16,832 nt of DNA from Micrococcales bacterium (GTDB taxonomy: Bacteria; Actinomycetota; Actinomycetes; Actinomycetales; Dermatophilaceae), in the NCBI GenBank assembly GCA_030537915.1, contig JAUNUZ010000005.1, positions 1 through 16,832 of the forward strand. Direction: 5' to 3'. Both the position numbers and the translations under genes were made by a program. The notes below the pieces were generated by a model that made no database searches, had not been told where the DNA came from, and saw nothing but the letters and a program-made list of their open reading frames with translations. The number at the start of each line of letters is the position of its first letter. Within the stretch, counting starts at the first letter, position 1. Below are positions 1-7,066 of this stretch, piece by piece.

Positions 1-134
1 ACCACATTCTGATAGCCGACCCGGATAGCGAACCGCCCACATGAGCCCCCACCCAACCACCAACACCGGCGCGTCTAGGCACGCGAGAGGCGCATGCCAC
101 ACGAGACAGCCCTAGCGTCGAGCGCCGCATCTGG
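1..134. other. Gene-free stretch upstream of the infC promoter
   Basis: No complete gene is visible. One + strand frame is open from base 3 to a TGA at 42-44 and could be the last 13 codons of a gene entering from the left, but the piece is too short to recognise. A small perfect inverted repeat (CGCGT/ACGCG, 70-85, 6-nt loop) follows; it has no T-tract and could be part of an upstream gene's termination region. I see nothing else here. Confidence 0.3.
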
Positions 135-147
135 TAAAGTAGAGCGC
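111..147 (+). promoter_or_regulatory. Probable infC operon promoter
   Basis: A good -10 hexamer TAAAGT lies at 135-140, preceded by TGG, which gives extended -10 character. That would place transcription start near 147. No TTGACA-like -35 is visible at 16-18 bp upstream, which is common for actinobacterial promoters. It would give an infC mRNA with a leader of about 200 nt. The call rests on the -10 and on its position ahead of a structured leader. Confidence 0.4.
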
Positions 148-344
148 TGGTAGATGGCTTCGGCCATCAGAGCAAAGCGGAAGCCTGCTTCCCACCCAGG
201 TACCGACTCGGCCAATAGCCGGACAGGGATCGGGTCATACGAGTCACCGACATACGTGACGTCGTTGATGTAGGCCTCCGTGCGCACCCCGCCGCGGGGG
301 CCTTTCTCGTGGCGGAACACCCGCGAGTAACGAGGAGCACAAAC
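147..344 (+). promoter_or_regulatory. Structured 5' leader of infC, possible attenuator
   Basis: The leader contains several inverted repeats: GATGGC-TTCG-GCCATC (153-168), a 6-bp stem closed by the very stable cUUCGg tetraloop; GACTCG/CGAGTC (205-210 with 240-245); and a terminator-like hairpin (272-307, listed separately). An ATG at 154 opens a 39-codon frame that ends in TAG at 271-273, at the foot of that last hairpin. The start has no Shine-Dalgarno and sits inside the first stem, so translation of this frame is unproven. The arrangement resembles a leader-peptide attenuator, but that is inference. Confidence 0.4.
272..307 (+). terminator. Terminator-like hairpin in the infC leader
   Basis: Bases 272-282 pair with 293-303 over 11 bp with two G-U pairs, around a 10-nt loop, followed by TTCT. 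A competing hairpin, CCCCG-CCG-CGGGG (287-299), uses part of the same bases, so the two folds exclude each other. The hairpin lies 42 nt ahead of the infC start, which fits an attenuator or a protein-binding site better than a terminator for an upstream gene. Confidence 0.4.
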
Positions 345-347
345 ATC
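332..347 (+). promoter_or_regulatory. infC ribosome binding site and non-canonical ATC start
   Basis: GAGGAG at 332-337 is followed by a 7-nt spacer and then ATC at 345-347, in frame with the IF-3 sequence. The protein then reads [16 protein letters not shown], the usual actinobacterial IF-3 N-terminus after the initiator residue. The nearest canonical start, GTG at 309, would add 12 non-conserved residues and overlaps the terminator-like hairpin region. Rare AUU/AUC/AUA starts are an established feature of infC and allow IF-3 to limit its own synthesis. Confidence 0.6.
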
Positions 348-932
348 AACGAGCCACGCATTAACGATCGGATCCGCGTCCCGGAGGTCCGACTCATCGG
401 ACCTGACGGCGAGCAGGTCGGTGTCGTGCGCGTCGACGCGGCGATGAAACTCGCCGAGGAGGTCAATCTCGACCTCGTCGAGGTCGCTCCGGATGCTCGG
501 CCCCCGGTGGCCAAGCTCATGGACTACGGCAAGTACAAGTATGAAGCCGCCATGAAGGCGCGTGATGCCCGCCGTAACCAGGCGAACACGCAGCTGAAGG
601 AGATTCGCTTCCGCCTAAAGATCGACTCCCACGACTACGAGACGAAGTGTGGCCACGCGATTCGTTTCTTGAAGGGTGGCGACAAGGTCAAGGCCATGAT
701 CCAATTCCGCGGCCGCGAGCAGTCCCGCCCTGAAATGGGGATCCGGTTGCTGGAGAAGTTGGCTGAGGACGTCGCCGAATACGGTTCGGTCGAATCGCAG
801 CCCCGCCAGGACGGCCGCAACATGACGATGGTCATTGCGCCTATGGCGAAGAAGATCCAAGCCCGCTCGGAACAGCGCCGCCGGCGCGATGCGAAGCGGG
901 CCGAGCGTGAGGCCGCGCAGGCCGACGACTAG
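345..932 (+). CDS. infC: Translation initiation factor IF-3
   Basis: IF-3 binds the 30S subunit, keeps it apart from 50S and checks start-codon/initiator-tRNA pairing. From the ATC start the protein is 195 residues. The N-domain has the hallmark [20 protein letters not shown] opening, followed by [26 protein letters not shown] basic helical linker leads to the C-domain, with [17 protein letters not shown] and [12 protein letters not shown]; a lysine/arginine-rich tail ends the protein. All family hallmarks are present. A GTG at 309 is the alternative start and would give 207 residues. It heads the classic infC-rpmI-rplT operon. Probable control is start-codon autoregulation plus the structured leader; identity is certain, the start less so. 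Confidence 0.95.
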   Translation: MNEPRINDRIRVPEVRLIGPDGEQVGVVRVDAAMKLAEEVNLDLVEVAPDARPPVAKLMDYGKYKYEAAMKARDARRNQANTQLKEIRFRLKIDSHDYETKCGHAIRFLKGGDKVKAMIQFRGREQSRPEMGIRLLEKLAEDVAEYGSVESQPRQDGRNMTMVIAPMAKKIQARSEQRRRRDAKRAEREAAQADD

Positions 933-944
933 TCTCACGCACCG

Positions 945-992
945 CCTGGCACCCACTGGTGTCGGGCACGACACAAGCGCCCCCGAGGGCGC
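945..992 (+). promoter_or_regulatory. Twin stem-loops between infC and rpmI
   Basis: Two hairpins fill the infC-rpmI spacer. The first pairs 945-953 with 958-966: 9 bp, two G-U pairs, 4-nt loop. The second is GCGCCC-CCGA-GGGCGC at 977-992: 6 perfect GC pairs, 4-nt loop. No T-tract follows, so they are unlikely to be strong terminators. The rpmI Shine-Dalgarno (AAGGA, 1000-1004) lies just downstream. In E. coli, L20 represses rpmI-rplT translation by binding RNA in this interval; a similar site here is plausible but unproven. Confidence 0.4.
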
Positions 993-1012
993 CCACGTGA
1001 AGGACGCAGGAT

Positions 1013-1207
1013 ATGCCGAAGAACAAGACGCACTCCGGTGCCAAGAAGCGCTTCCGGGTCACCGGCAGCGGCAAGATCATGCACGAGCGCCGCAACAAGC
1101 GCCACCTGCTGGAGCACAAGACCTCCAAGCGTAAGCGCCGCCTGTCCAAGGACACCGTCCTTGCCCCGGCCGAAACCAAGACCATCAAGCGCATGCTCGG
1201 CAAGTAG
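1013..1207 (+). CDS. rpmI: 50S ribosomal protein L35 (bL35)
   Basis: A small, very basic protein of the large ribosomal subunit, 64 residues, which is the usual bL35 length. It starts [21 protein letters not shown] and continues with the conserved [21 protein letters not shown] segment, ending KRMLGK. The ATG at 1013 is preceded by AAGGA at 1000-1004. It lies between infC and rplT, its standard position, and is probably cotranscribed with both. No irregularity seen. Confidence 0.97.
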   Translation: MPKNKTHSGAKKRFRVTGSGKIMHERRNKRHLLEHKTSKRKRRLSKDTVLAPAETKTIKRMLGK

Positions 1208-1250
1208 CCGAGACCGCTTGGACACTGAACTTTTGTATAAGGAGATCTAG

Positions 1251-1634
1251 ATGGCACGCGTGAAGCGGGCGGTTAACGCCCACAAGAAGCGTCGGACGAC
1301 CCTCGAGCGCGCGAAGGGTTACCGCGGCCAGCGCTCCCGCCTGTACCGCAAGGCGAAGGAACAGGTCACGCACTCGTTTGTGTACTCCTACCGCGACCGC
1401 AAGGCCAAGAAGGGTGACTTCCGCCGCCTGTGGATCCAGCGCATCAACGCCGCGGCCCGCGCGGAGGGCATGACCTACAACCGGTTCATCCAGGGCCTGC
1501 ACCTGGCTGAGATCGAGGTCGACCGCCGCATGCTCGCTGAGCTTGCCGTCAACGACCCGGCCGCGTTCAAGGCCCTCGTAAAGGCTGCGAAGGACGCCCT
1601 GCCGGAGGACGTCAACGCCCCCAAGGCCTCCTAG
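1251..1634 (+). CDS. rplT: 50S ribosomal protein L20 (bL20)
   Basis: bL20 binds 23S rRNA early in 50S assembly and, in studied bacteria, also represses its own operon. The 127-residue protein has the standard [39 protein letters not shown] start in a basic N-terminal tail, then [25 protein letters not shown] and a globular C-terminal half containing YNRFIQGL. The Shine-Dalgarno AAGGAG (1239-1244) lies 6 nt before the ATG and is the strongest in this operon. The 43-nt gap from rpmI has no obvious promoter. The next gene begins 1 nt after the stop. Confidence 0.97.
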   Translation: MARVKRAVNAHKKRRTTLERAKGYRGQRSRLYRKAKEQVTHSFVYSYRDRKAKKGDFRRLWIQRINAAARAEGMTYNRFIQGLHLAEIEVDRRMLAELAVNDPAAFKALVKAAKDALPEDVNAPKAS

Positions 1635-1635
1635 A

Positions 1636-2463
1636 GTGAGCGCCTCCGAGCGCCCACCCGTGCTCGCGAATCCCCGATCCGACCGGATCCGGAAAGTCGC
1701 GGCACTGGGTGGGCGCTCGTTTCGTCGACGCCGGGCCCGCTACCTCATCGAAGGACCGCAGGCCGTCCGCGAGGCGGTCCGGTTCATCAGCGATACCGTG
1801 ATCCGCGTCTACGCGGACCCGGAGGCGCCGAACCCGCACGTGGCCGAGATCGCGAACGACGCCGTCGCCGCCCACCTGGACGTCTCCCACGCGACCGCCG
1901 AGGTCATGCGGGCGATCTCCCGCGATTGTCAGGGCATCGCTGCCGAGGCCGCGCTGCCTCTACTGCGGGAGGCGCCCGAGCTCGTGCGCATCGCGTCCGA
2001 AGGATCCCTGATCATGTGCCTGCCGGAGATCTCCGACCCCGGAAATCTCGGCACGCTCATCCGGATCGCCGACGCCGCGGGGGCCGACGCCGTCGTCCTT
2101 GGCCCACACTGCGTGGAACTGACGAATCCAAAGGTCATCCGGGCGAGCGTCGGCTCGGTCTTCCATCTGCCGGTCATCGAGGCCGACCTCGACGACGCCG
2201 CCACTCAGCTGCGCAGCGCGGGTTTCACCCTCATCGGGGCGGACGGCCACGCTGAACAGGAGCTCCCGAATGTCGCGGCACTGGCCGCGCCCCGAATCGC
2301 CTGGGTGTTCGGCAACGAGGCCCACGGCCTCAGCACTGAGCAACGAGCCGCGTGCGACGTCCTCGCGAAGGTCCCGCTGCGCGGTCATGCTGAGTCGCTG
2401 AACGTCGCGGCTGCCGCGGCCGTCTGTATGTATGCGGTGACACTTGTCGGGAGCCAGCCGTAA
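1636..2463 (+). CDS. SpoU/TrmH-family RNA 2'-O-ribose methyltransferase
   Basis: A 275-residue SpoU-class (SPOUT) methyltransferase that would use S-adenosylmethionine to methylate a ribose 2'-OH, most likely in rRNA. A SpoU substrate-binding-type N-domain (about residues 14-110) precedes the catalytic domain. Motif 1 is DPGNLGTLIRIADAAGA (134-150, with N137 and R143), motif 2 is WVFGNEAHGLS (223-233) and motif 3 is VPLRGHAESLNVAAAAA (246-262), which forms the knotted cofactor site. The GTG start follows the rplT stop by one base and has only a weak distant AAGG, so translation is probably coupled. Family and position match the rRNA methyltransferase commonly found after rplT in actinobacteria; the target nucleotide cannot be told from sequence. 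Confidence 0.92.
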   Translation: MSASERPPVLANPRSDRIRKVAALGGRSFRRRRARYLIEGPQAVREAVRFISDTVIRVYADPEAPNPHVAEIANDAVAAHLDVSHATAEVMRAISRDCQGIAAEAALPLLREAPELVRIASEGSLIMCLPEISDPGNLGTLIRIADAAGADAVVLGPHCVELTNPKVIRASVGSVFHLPVIEADLDDAATQLRSAGFTLIGADGHAEQELPNVAALAAPRIAWVFGNEAHGLSTEQRAACDVLAKVPLRGHAESLNVAAAAAVCMYAVTLVGSQP

Positions 2464-2525
2464 ACCTAGCACCCGAGACGTCTGTGAGGCCGTCGAGGAC
2501 CCGGTCATCGAGCAAGAATGAGGCG

Positions 2526-2578
2526 GGGCGCGGGGCCATTCCGCCATGTGCCCGCGTCCGCCTGCTTCCTTCTCAGGC
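2526..2578 (+). terminator. Candidate terminator of the infC operon
   Basis: GGGCGCGGG (2526-2534) pairs with CCCGCGTCC (2551-2559): 9 bp, one G-U, 16-nt loop. A second small hairpin GCCTG/CAGGC (2560-2564 with 2574-2578) follows immediately, its loop being the pyrimidine run CTTCCTTCT. There is no proper U-tract, but actinobacterial terminators often lack one. Its place 63 nt after the methyltransferase stop and ahead of a new promoter supports the call. Confidence 0.35.
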
Positions 2579-2711
2579 ACCAACGCACTGAGCGCGAGGA
2601 TCCGGATCACAGTAAGCACTGCCGCAGCCCAGGTTTCGGGCCGGATGACCAGTGCGAATGCTTGGCAAAATCCCCTCAGGCTCACTCGCGTTCGCGCTCC
2701 TCGGACGCGCA

Positions 2712-2747
2712 CAAGCGCGGTGTCCAGGACTCGGTAGACTGCGCGAT
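2712..2747 (+). promoter_or_regulatory. Probable pheS promoter
   Basis: A TAGACT hexamer at 2735-2740 fits a sigma-A type -10, placing transcription start near 2747, about 20 nt before the pheS ATG. No convincing -35 hexamer is seen at the right distance. The gene has its own Shine-Dalgarno, AGAAAGG (2756-2762), 5 nt before the ATG. Confidence 0.4.
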
Positions 2748-2767
2748 GGTAGTCAAGAAAGGTCGTC

Positions 2768-3829
2768 ATGTCTGACACAACGCTGAGCCCGCTCGATGAG
2801 GCGGGCGTCGCCACGGCGGTCGACGAGGCCCTGGCCGCGATCGCGAACGCTGGTTCGCTCGCGGAGCTGAAGGAGGTGCGGCTCGCCCACGCGGCGGATG
2901 CCTCCCCCCTGGCCGGAGCCAACCGCCAGATTAAGAACCTCGAACCGTCCCAGAAGGCGCAGGCCGGCAAGCGGGTCGGTCAGGCCCGAGGGCGGGTGAA
3001 TAAGGCTATCGCGGAGCGCGAAAGCACGCTGCAGGCCGAGGCCGCCGAGCGAATGCTGATCGAGGAAACGGTCGACGTCACGGTGAAGCCCAACCGCTTC
3101 CCTGCCGGCGCTCGCCACCCGATTGGCCTGCTGATGGACGACATCGCGGATTTCTTTAGTTCGATGGGCTGGCAGATCGCCGAGGGCCCGGAGATCGAAC
3201 ACGAGTGGTACAACTTCGACGCCCTGAACTTCGGCCCGGACCATCCGGCCCGCCAGATGCAGGACACGTTCTTCGTGGACGCCCCCGGCTCCCACCTCGT
3301 CATGCGCACCCACACCTCTCCGGTGCAGGCGCGCACCCTGCTAAACCAGGCCCCGCCGGTCTACGTGGCCTGCCCCGGTAAGGTCTTCCGCTCCGACCAG
3401 TTGGACGCCACCCACGCGCCGGTCTTCCACCAGGTGGAGGGCCTCGCCGTCGATAAGGGCCTCACGATGGCCCACCTGAAGGGCACGCTCGACCACTTCG
3501 CCAAGTGGATGTTCGGCGAGGAAGCGCACACGCGGCTTCGCCCCTCCTACTTCCCGTTCACCGAGCCGAGCGCTGAGCTCGACCTGTGGTTCCCCGCGAA
3601 GAAGGGCGGCGCCGGCTGGATCGAGTGGGGCGGCTGCGGCATGGTGCACCCGAACGTGCTGCGCGCCTGCGGGATTGACCCCGAGGTCTATACCGGCTTC
3701 GCCTTCGGCATGGGGATCGAGCGCGGCGTCATGCTGCGCCACGACATCGACGACATGCGCGACATGGTGGAGGGCGATCAGCGCTTCACCGCCCAGTTCG
3801 GACCGACCTCGCATGGGAGGGGAGTGTAA
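2768..3829 (+). CDS. pheS: Phenylalanyl-tRNA synthetase alpha subunit
   Basis: Catalytic alpha chain of the cytosolic alpha2beta2 class II enzyme that charges tRNA-Phe. 353 residues, the usual length. Residues about 15-100 are the helical, coiled-coil arm that contacts tRNA. The catalytic core follows: [25 protein letters not shown] (179-189), motif 2 [19 protein letters not shown] (207-225), FTEPSAELD (264-272), [10 protein letters not shown] and motif 3 [14 protein letters not shown] (310-323). The alanine lining the phenylalanine pocket (A312) is the ordinary residue. The ATG is supported by AGAAAGG upstream. The TAA stop abuts the pheT ATG directly, giving coupled production of both chains. 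Confidence 0.98.
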   Translation: MSDTTLSPLDEAGVATAVDEALAAIANAGSLAELKEVRLAHAADASPLAGANRQIKNLEPSQKAQAGKRVGQARGRVNKAIAERESTLQAEAAERMLIEETVDVTVKPNRFPAGARHPIGLLMDDIADFFSSMGWQIAEGPEIEHEWYNFDALNFGPDHPARQMQDTFFVDAPGSHLVMRTHTSPVQARTLLNQAPPVYVACPGKVFRSDQLDATHAPVFHQVEGLAVDKGLTMAHLKGTLDHFAKWMFGEEAHTRLRPSYFPFTEPSAELDLWFPAKKGGAGWIEWGGCGMVHPNVLRACGIDPEVYTGFAFGMGIERGVMLRHDIDDMRDMVEGDQRFTAQFGPTSHGRGV

Positions 3830-6367
3830 ATGCCGTACGTCCCGATCAGTTGGCTCGCCGAGCACGTGCGCGTGCCCGCCGACCTCGACGCCGAGGCCCT
3901 GGCCGCCGCGCTCGTCTCCGTGGGGCTCGAAGAAGAAGAGATCCACCCGCCGAAGGTGACCGGGCCGCTCGTCGTCGGCCGGGTCCTCACGCTGGAGGCG
4001 GAGAAGCACAAGAACGGCAAGACCATCAACTACTGCCGCGTCGACGTGGGTGAACACAACGACGAGCCCGGCACGGGCAAGGAGCCGAGTGACCTGCCCT
4101 CGCGCGGGATCGTGTGCGGGGCCCACAACTTCGCGGTCGGCGACTCCGTCGTGGTCTCTCTGCCGGGCACGGTGCTGCCCGGTGATTTCGCGATCAGCGC
4201 CCGCAAGACCTATGGGCACTGGTCCGATGGCATGATCTGTTCCGACCTCGAACTCGGTCTGGGCGAAGATCACGACGGCATCATCGTCCTGAACGAGCGC
4301 ATGGACGAGGTCCCTGCCCCCGGCACGCCCGCGGTTCCCCTGCTGGGCCTTGGTGAGGAACTCCTCGAGATCAACGTGACGCCCGACCGCGGCTACTGCT
4401 TCGCGATGCGCGGCGTCGCCCGCGAGTACGCCCACGCCACCGGTGCCGCGTTCACCGACCCTGCGACGACGATCACCGCGCCCGGGCCGACCGAGGACGG
4501 CTACCCGGTGGAGGTGCGTGACGAGGCTCCGATCCATGGCCGCGTCGGCTGCGACCGGTTCGTCACGCGGATCGTGCGCGGCATTGATCCGTCCGCGCCG
4601 AGCCCCGCCTGGATGGCGGAGCGGCTCACGGCGGCCGGCATGCGGCCCATCAGCCTCGCCGTCGATGTCACGAACTACGTGATGCTCGACCTTGGCCAGC
4701 CGTTGCACGCCTACGATCTGGCCCTCATGGACGGTCCGATCACCGTGCGTCGCGGCCGCGACGGCGAGCGTTTCACGACGCTCGATGACGTCGAGCGCCT
4801 CGTCGTCCCGGAGGACCTCCTCATTACCGATAAGGGGGGTGAGCGGATCCTCGGTTTCGCCGGCGTCATGGGCGGGGCCGACACGGAAGTGAGCGAGCGG
4901 ACTCGCGATGTGCTCATCGAGGCCGCCCACTTCGACCAGGTGAGCGTGGCGCGCACCGCCCGCCGCCACAAGATCCCTTCCGAGGCCGCGAAGCGATTCG
5001 AACGGGGTGTCGACCCGCAGCTCCCGCCGCTGGCGGCCCAGCGCGTCGTCGACCTGCTCGTCGAATACGGGGGTGGCACCGCGGACGCGGCGGTTTTCGA
5101 CCTCAACGAGGTCGAGCCGCCCGCTCCGATCGCCTTCGATCCCGCCCAGGTAGCGGGACTCGCCGGCATTGACCTATCCGAGGACCGGATCGCTGAGATC
5201 CTCACCGAGGTGGGGTGTGCCCTCGACCGGGAGCAGACGCCGTGGCGGGTCACCCCGGCCACGTGGCGCCCGGACCTCACCGAGGGCTGCGACCTCGTGG
5301 AGGAGGTCGCGCGGATCGCGGGCTACGATTCGATCCCTTCGATCCTGCCGGCAGCCCCGGCCGGGCGCGGACTCACGGTGAATCAGTCGCGACGTCGCGC
5401 AATCGTCCGTGCGCTTGCTGAACACGGCCTGAACGAGGTCCTGTCCTTCCCATTCACGGGCGGGGACATCCTCGGGGTGAGTGACGACGACGAACGCAGC
5501 GTGCGCCTCAAGCTCGCCAACCCGCTGGCCGAGGACGCGCCCTACCTGCGCTCTAGCCTGCTGTCTACGCTGTTGCCCGTTGCGGTGCGTAACGTGTCAC
5601 GCGGCGCCGAGCGGCTCGCGATCATGGAGGCCGATACGGTCGTCCTGCCGAAGGACCTCACCGATAGCCCGCTTCCGCCAGTGGGGCAACGCCCGAGTGA
5701 GGAGGACCTCGAGGCGATCGCCGACGTGGTGCCGGACCAACCCCTGCATTTGGCGGCGGTTCTGGCCGGACCGATCACCCGGGGTGGCCCCTTTGCCGAT
5801 CGGCGCAATGTCGACTGGGCGGACGCCATCGAACTGGCCTGCGTGGCCGGGCGCGCCGTCGGCGTCGACCTCACCGCCCGCTCCGATGCGACGGCGCCCT
5901 ACCATCCGGGCCGCTGTGCGGTGCTGTCTGCCGGCAAGGCGAGTATCGGGCACGCTGGGGAGCTCCACCCGAAGGTCTGTGAGCGGCTCGGCCTGCCCGA
6001 GCGCACCGTGGCCTTCGAGCTCGACCTCGATGCGCTGTTTGATGCCGCGCCGAGCGCCGCCCACACGGTCACCCACGTCTCGACATTCCCGATGGCAAAA
6101 GAGGACTTCGCTTTCGTCGTGAAGGACTCGGTCCGCGCCGCGGACGTCGAACGGGTGGTACGTCAGGCCGCCAAGGAGCTGTATGAAGACGTGCGCGTGT
6201 TCGACATTTATCGCGGACCGGGCATTGCCGAGGGGCACTACTCGATCGCCGTCGCGCTGAAGATCCGGGCAGCCGACCGGACGCTTAGCGCGGAAGATAT
6301 CGCGACCGTGCGCAACCGCGTCGTGAAGGGGGCAAAAGCGCGTCTGAATGCCGAGTTGCGTGCCTAG
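3830..6367 (+). CDS. pheT: Phenylalanyl-tRNA synthetase beta subunit
   Basis: The 845-residue beta chain of PheRS, needed for tRNA binding and for editing mischarged Tyr-tRNA-Phe. Domains in order: EMAP/OB-type tRNA-binding domain (about 47-153, with GIVCGAHNFAVGDSV and SDGMICSDLELGLG); B3/4 editing domain (about 243-395, including DVTNYVMLDLGQPLHAYD and GFAGVMGG); B5 domain (about 433-508, TWRPDLTEGCDLVEEVARIAGYD); a class II-like pseudo-catalytic core; and the C-terminal ferredoxin-fold anticodon-binding domain (about 744-844, FPMAKEDFAFVV). A strong purine-rich GGGAGGGGAG within the pheS end serves as ribosome binding site. It is complete and shows nothing unusual. Confidence 0.98.
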   Translation: MPYVPISWLAEHVRVPADLDAEALAAALVSVGLEEEEIHPPKVTGPLVVGRVLTLEAEKHKNGKTINYCRVDVGEHNDEPGTGKEPSDLPSRGIVCGAHNFAVGDSVVVSLPGTVLPGDFAISARKTYGHWSDGMICSDLELGLGEDHDGIIVLNERMDEVPAPGTPAVPLLGLGEELLEINVTPDRGYCFAMRGVAREYAHATGAAFTDPATTITAPGPTEDGYPVEVRDEAPIHGRVGCDRFVTRIVRGIDPSAPSPAWMAERLTAAGMRPISLAVDVTNYVMLDLGQPLHAYDLALMDGPITVRRGRDGERFTTLDDVERLVVPEDLLITDKGGERILGFAGVMGGADTEVSERTRDVLIEAAHFDQVSVARTARRHKIPSEAAKRFERGVDPQLPPLAAQRVVDLLVEYGGGTADAAVFDLNEVEPPAPIAFDPAQVAGLAGIDLSEDRIAEILTEVGCALDREQTPWRVTPATWRPDLTEGCDLVEEVARIAGYDSIPSILPAAPAGRGLTVNQSRRRAIVRALAEHGLNEVLSFPFTGGDILGVSDDDERSVRLKLANPLAEDAPYLRSSLLSTLLPVAVRNVSRGAERLAIMEADTVVLPKDLTDSPLPPVGQRPSEEDLEAIADVVPDQPLHLAAVLAGPITRGGPFADRRNVDWADAIELACVAGRAVGVDLTARSDATAPYHPGRCAVLSAGKASIGHAGELHPKVCERLGLPERTVAFELDLDALFDAAPSAAHTVTHVSTFPMAKEDFAFVVKDSVRAADVERVVRQAAKELYEDVRVFDIYRGPGIAEGHYSIAVALKIRAADRTLSAEDIATVRNRVVKGAKARLNAELRA

Positions 6368-6383
6368 GGGCCGGCATGCGCTG

Positions 6384-6419
6384 CTGCGTGCGGAGCGTGC
6401 CTGAACTAAACTGGGCACG
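6384..6419 (+). promoter_or_regulatory. Possible promoter of the flavodoxin gene
   Basis: TAAACT at 6407-6412 is a plausible -10, giving a start near 6419 and a leader of about 78 nt. No good -35 is visible. The 129-nt gap between pheT and the next gene is wider than the other operon junctions here, which suggests a separate transcript. A weak GCATGC/GCGTGC hairpin lies just upstream, between the pheT stop and this -10, and might end the pheST transcript. Confidence 0.3.
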
Positions 6420-6496
6420 TACCCGCGAAGCGCGGCGACCCACACGGGGGACGTAGGTCACCGAAAATCCAGCACATTGCAAGGGACACTGAAGTC

Positions 6497-7003
6497 ATGA
6501 AGGTACTCGTAGTCATTGCCTCTCAGCACGGCGCCACCGCAGAGATCGGCGACGCGATCGTCGATGAGCTGCGGACGGCCGGGCACGAGTCGCGTCGGGT
6601 TGACCCGGCTGACGTGCGCGATCTCGAAGGAATCGACGCGATCGTCCTCGGTTCCGCCGTCTATATGACCCAGTGGATGGAATCGGCTCGAAACTTCGTG
6701 CAGCGGTTCCGTGAGACCCTGCGCGAAATTCCCCTGTGGACATTCTCCTGTGGCCTAGCCGGCGTGCCGAAGGGCAACGTGCAGGATCCGCGCCGCGTTG
6801 GCCCCGTCCTCCTGTCGATCAATCCGATCGACCATGAGGTATTCAAGGGCCGTCTGGATCTCGGTGTCCTCTCGCTGCGCGAGCGCACCGTCGCGCGTCT
6901 CGGCAACGCTCCCGAGGGCGACTACCGAGAATTCGACAAGGTTCGTGAGTGGGCGAAGGAGATCGGCCGCGAACTGAAGGAGCAGGAAGAGCTCAACGCC
7001 TAG
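6497..7003 (+). CDS. Flavodoxin-domain protein (HemG-like flavodoxin family)
   Basis: A 168-residue single-domain cytosolic protein. The N-terminus MKVLVVIASQHGATAEIGDAI is a beta strand plus the FMN phosphate-binding loop (residues 8-17). DAIVLGSAVYMTQWMESARNF (47-67) matches the second flavin loop of the menaquinone-dependent protoporphyrinogen oxidase (HemG)-like flavodoxins. The ending EFDKVREWAKEIGREL resembles the W-rich closing helix of this group. It should bind FMN and act in electron transfer, but the partner is unknown and a true haem role should not be assumed. Shine-Dalgarno AAGGGA lies 10 nt before the ATG. It separates pheT from the arg genes and ends just before the arg operator. 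Confidence 0.85.
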   Translation: MKVLVVIASQHGATAEIGDAIVDELRTAGHESRRVDPADVRDLEGIDAIVLGSAVYMTQWMESARNFVQRFRETLREIPLWTFSCGLAGVPKGNVQDPRRVGPVLLSINPIDHEVFKGRLDLGVLSLRERTVARLGNAPEGDYREFDKVREWAKEIGRELKEQEELNA

Positions 7004-7018
7004 CGCGTCCCACACCCT

Positions 7019-7056
7019 GATACGCCCCAGTGAAGAAATATTCACTGGGGCGTATC
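7019..7056. promoter_or_regulatory. ArgR operator (ARG box) inside a 38-nt perfect palindrome
   Basis: Bases 7019-7034 and 7041-7056 form a perfect 16-bp inverted repeat around a 6-nt loop. Its core AGTGAAGAAATATTCACT (7029-7046) matches the known ARG box consensus WNTGAATWWWWATTCANW at all but one constrained position. An ATGCA half-site (7060-7064) may be the second, weaker box, as ARG boxes usually come in pairs. argR lies in the same cluster, so this is the likely site of arginine repression. The palindrome sits 15 nt after the flavodoxin-gene stop and could also fold as an RNA hairpin ending that transcript, though no U-tract follows. Confidence 0.75.
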
Positions 7057-7066
7057 CTTATGCATA
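7030..7066 (+). promoter_or_regulatory. Probable argC promoter overlapping the operator
   Basis: TATCCT (7053-7058) is a reasonable -10. At 17 bp upstream, GTGAAG (7030-7035) is a poor -35 that lies inside the ARG box. The predicted start is near 7065-7066, the A of the best argC ATG, so the arg mRNA would be leaderless. ArgR bound to the palindrome would cover the whole promoter. Confidence 0.45.

Larger units (their letters stand above)
2464..2767. other. Intergenic region between the methyltransferase gene and pheS
   Basis: This 304-base gap has frames open on both strands, but none has a ribosome binding site, recognisable motif or coding-like third-position bias. It holds a terminator-like hairpin pair (2526-2578) and a probable pheS promoter near its end. 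I looked for a T-box (specifier stem, T-box loop) and a phenylalanine-rich leader peptide ahead of pheS and saw neither. Confidence 0.5.

Noticed and set aside
2518..2775. Small + strand frame between the methyltransferase gene and pheS, tested as a pheS leader peptide
   Set aside because: No phenylalanine run, no ribosome binding site, and it runs across the pheS promoter and start.
1960..2970. Reverse-strand open frame (336 codons) crossing the methyltransferase gene, the intergenic gap and the start of pheS
   Set aside because: It is antisense to two real genes, has no domain match that I recognise, and no ribosome binding site. The piece in the gap alone gives no motif.
3341..4969. Long reverse-strand open frame (542 codons) opposite pheS-pheT
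   Set aside because: It lies wholly antisense to two certain genes, has a biased composition (runs of Arg, Gly, His, Val) and no recognisable domain; such frames are expected opposite GC-rich coding DNA.
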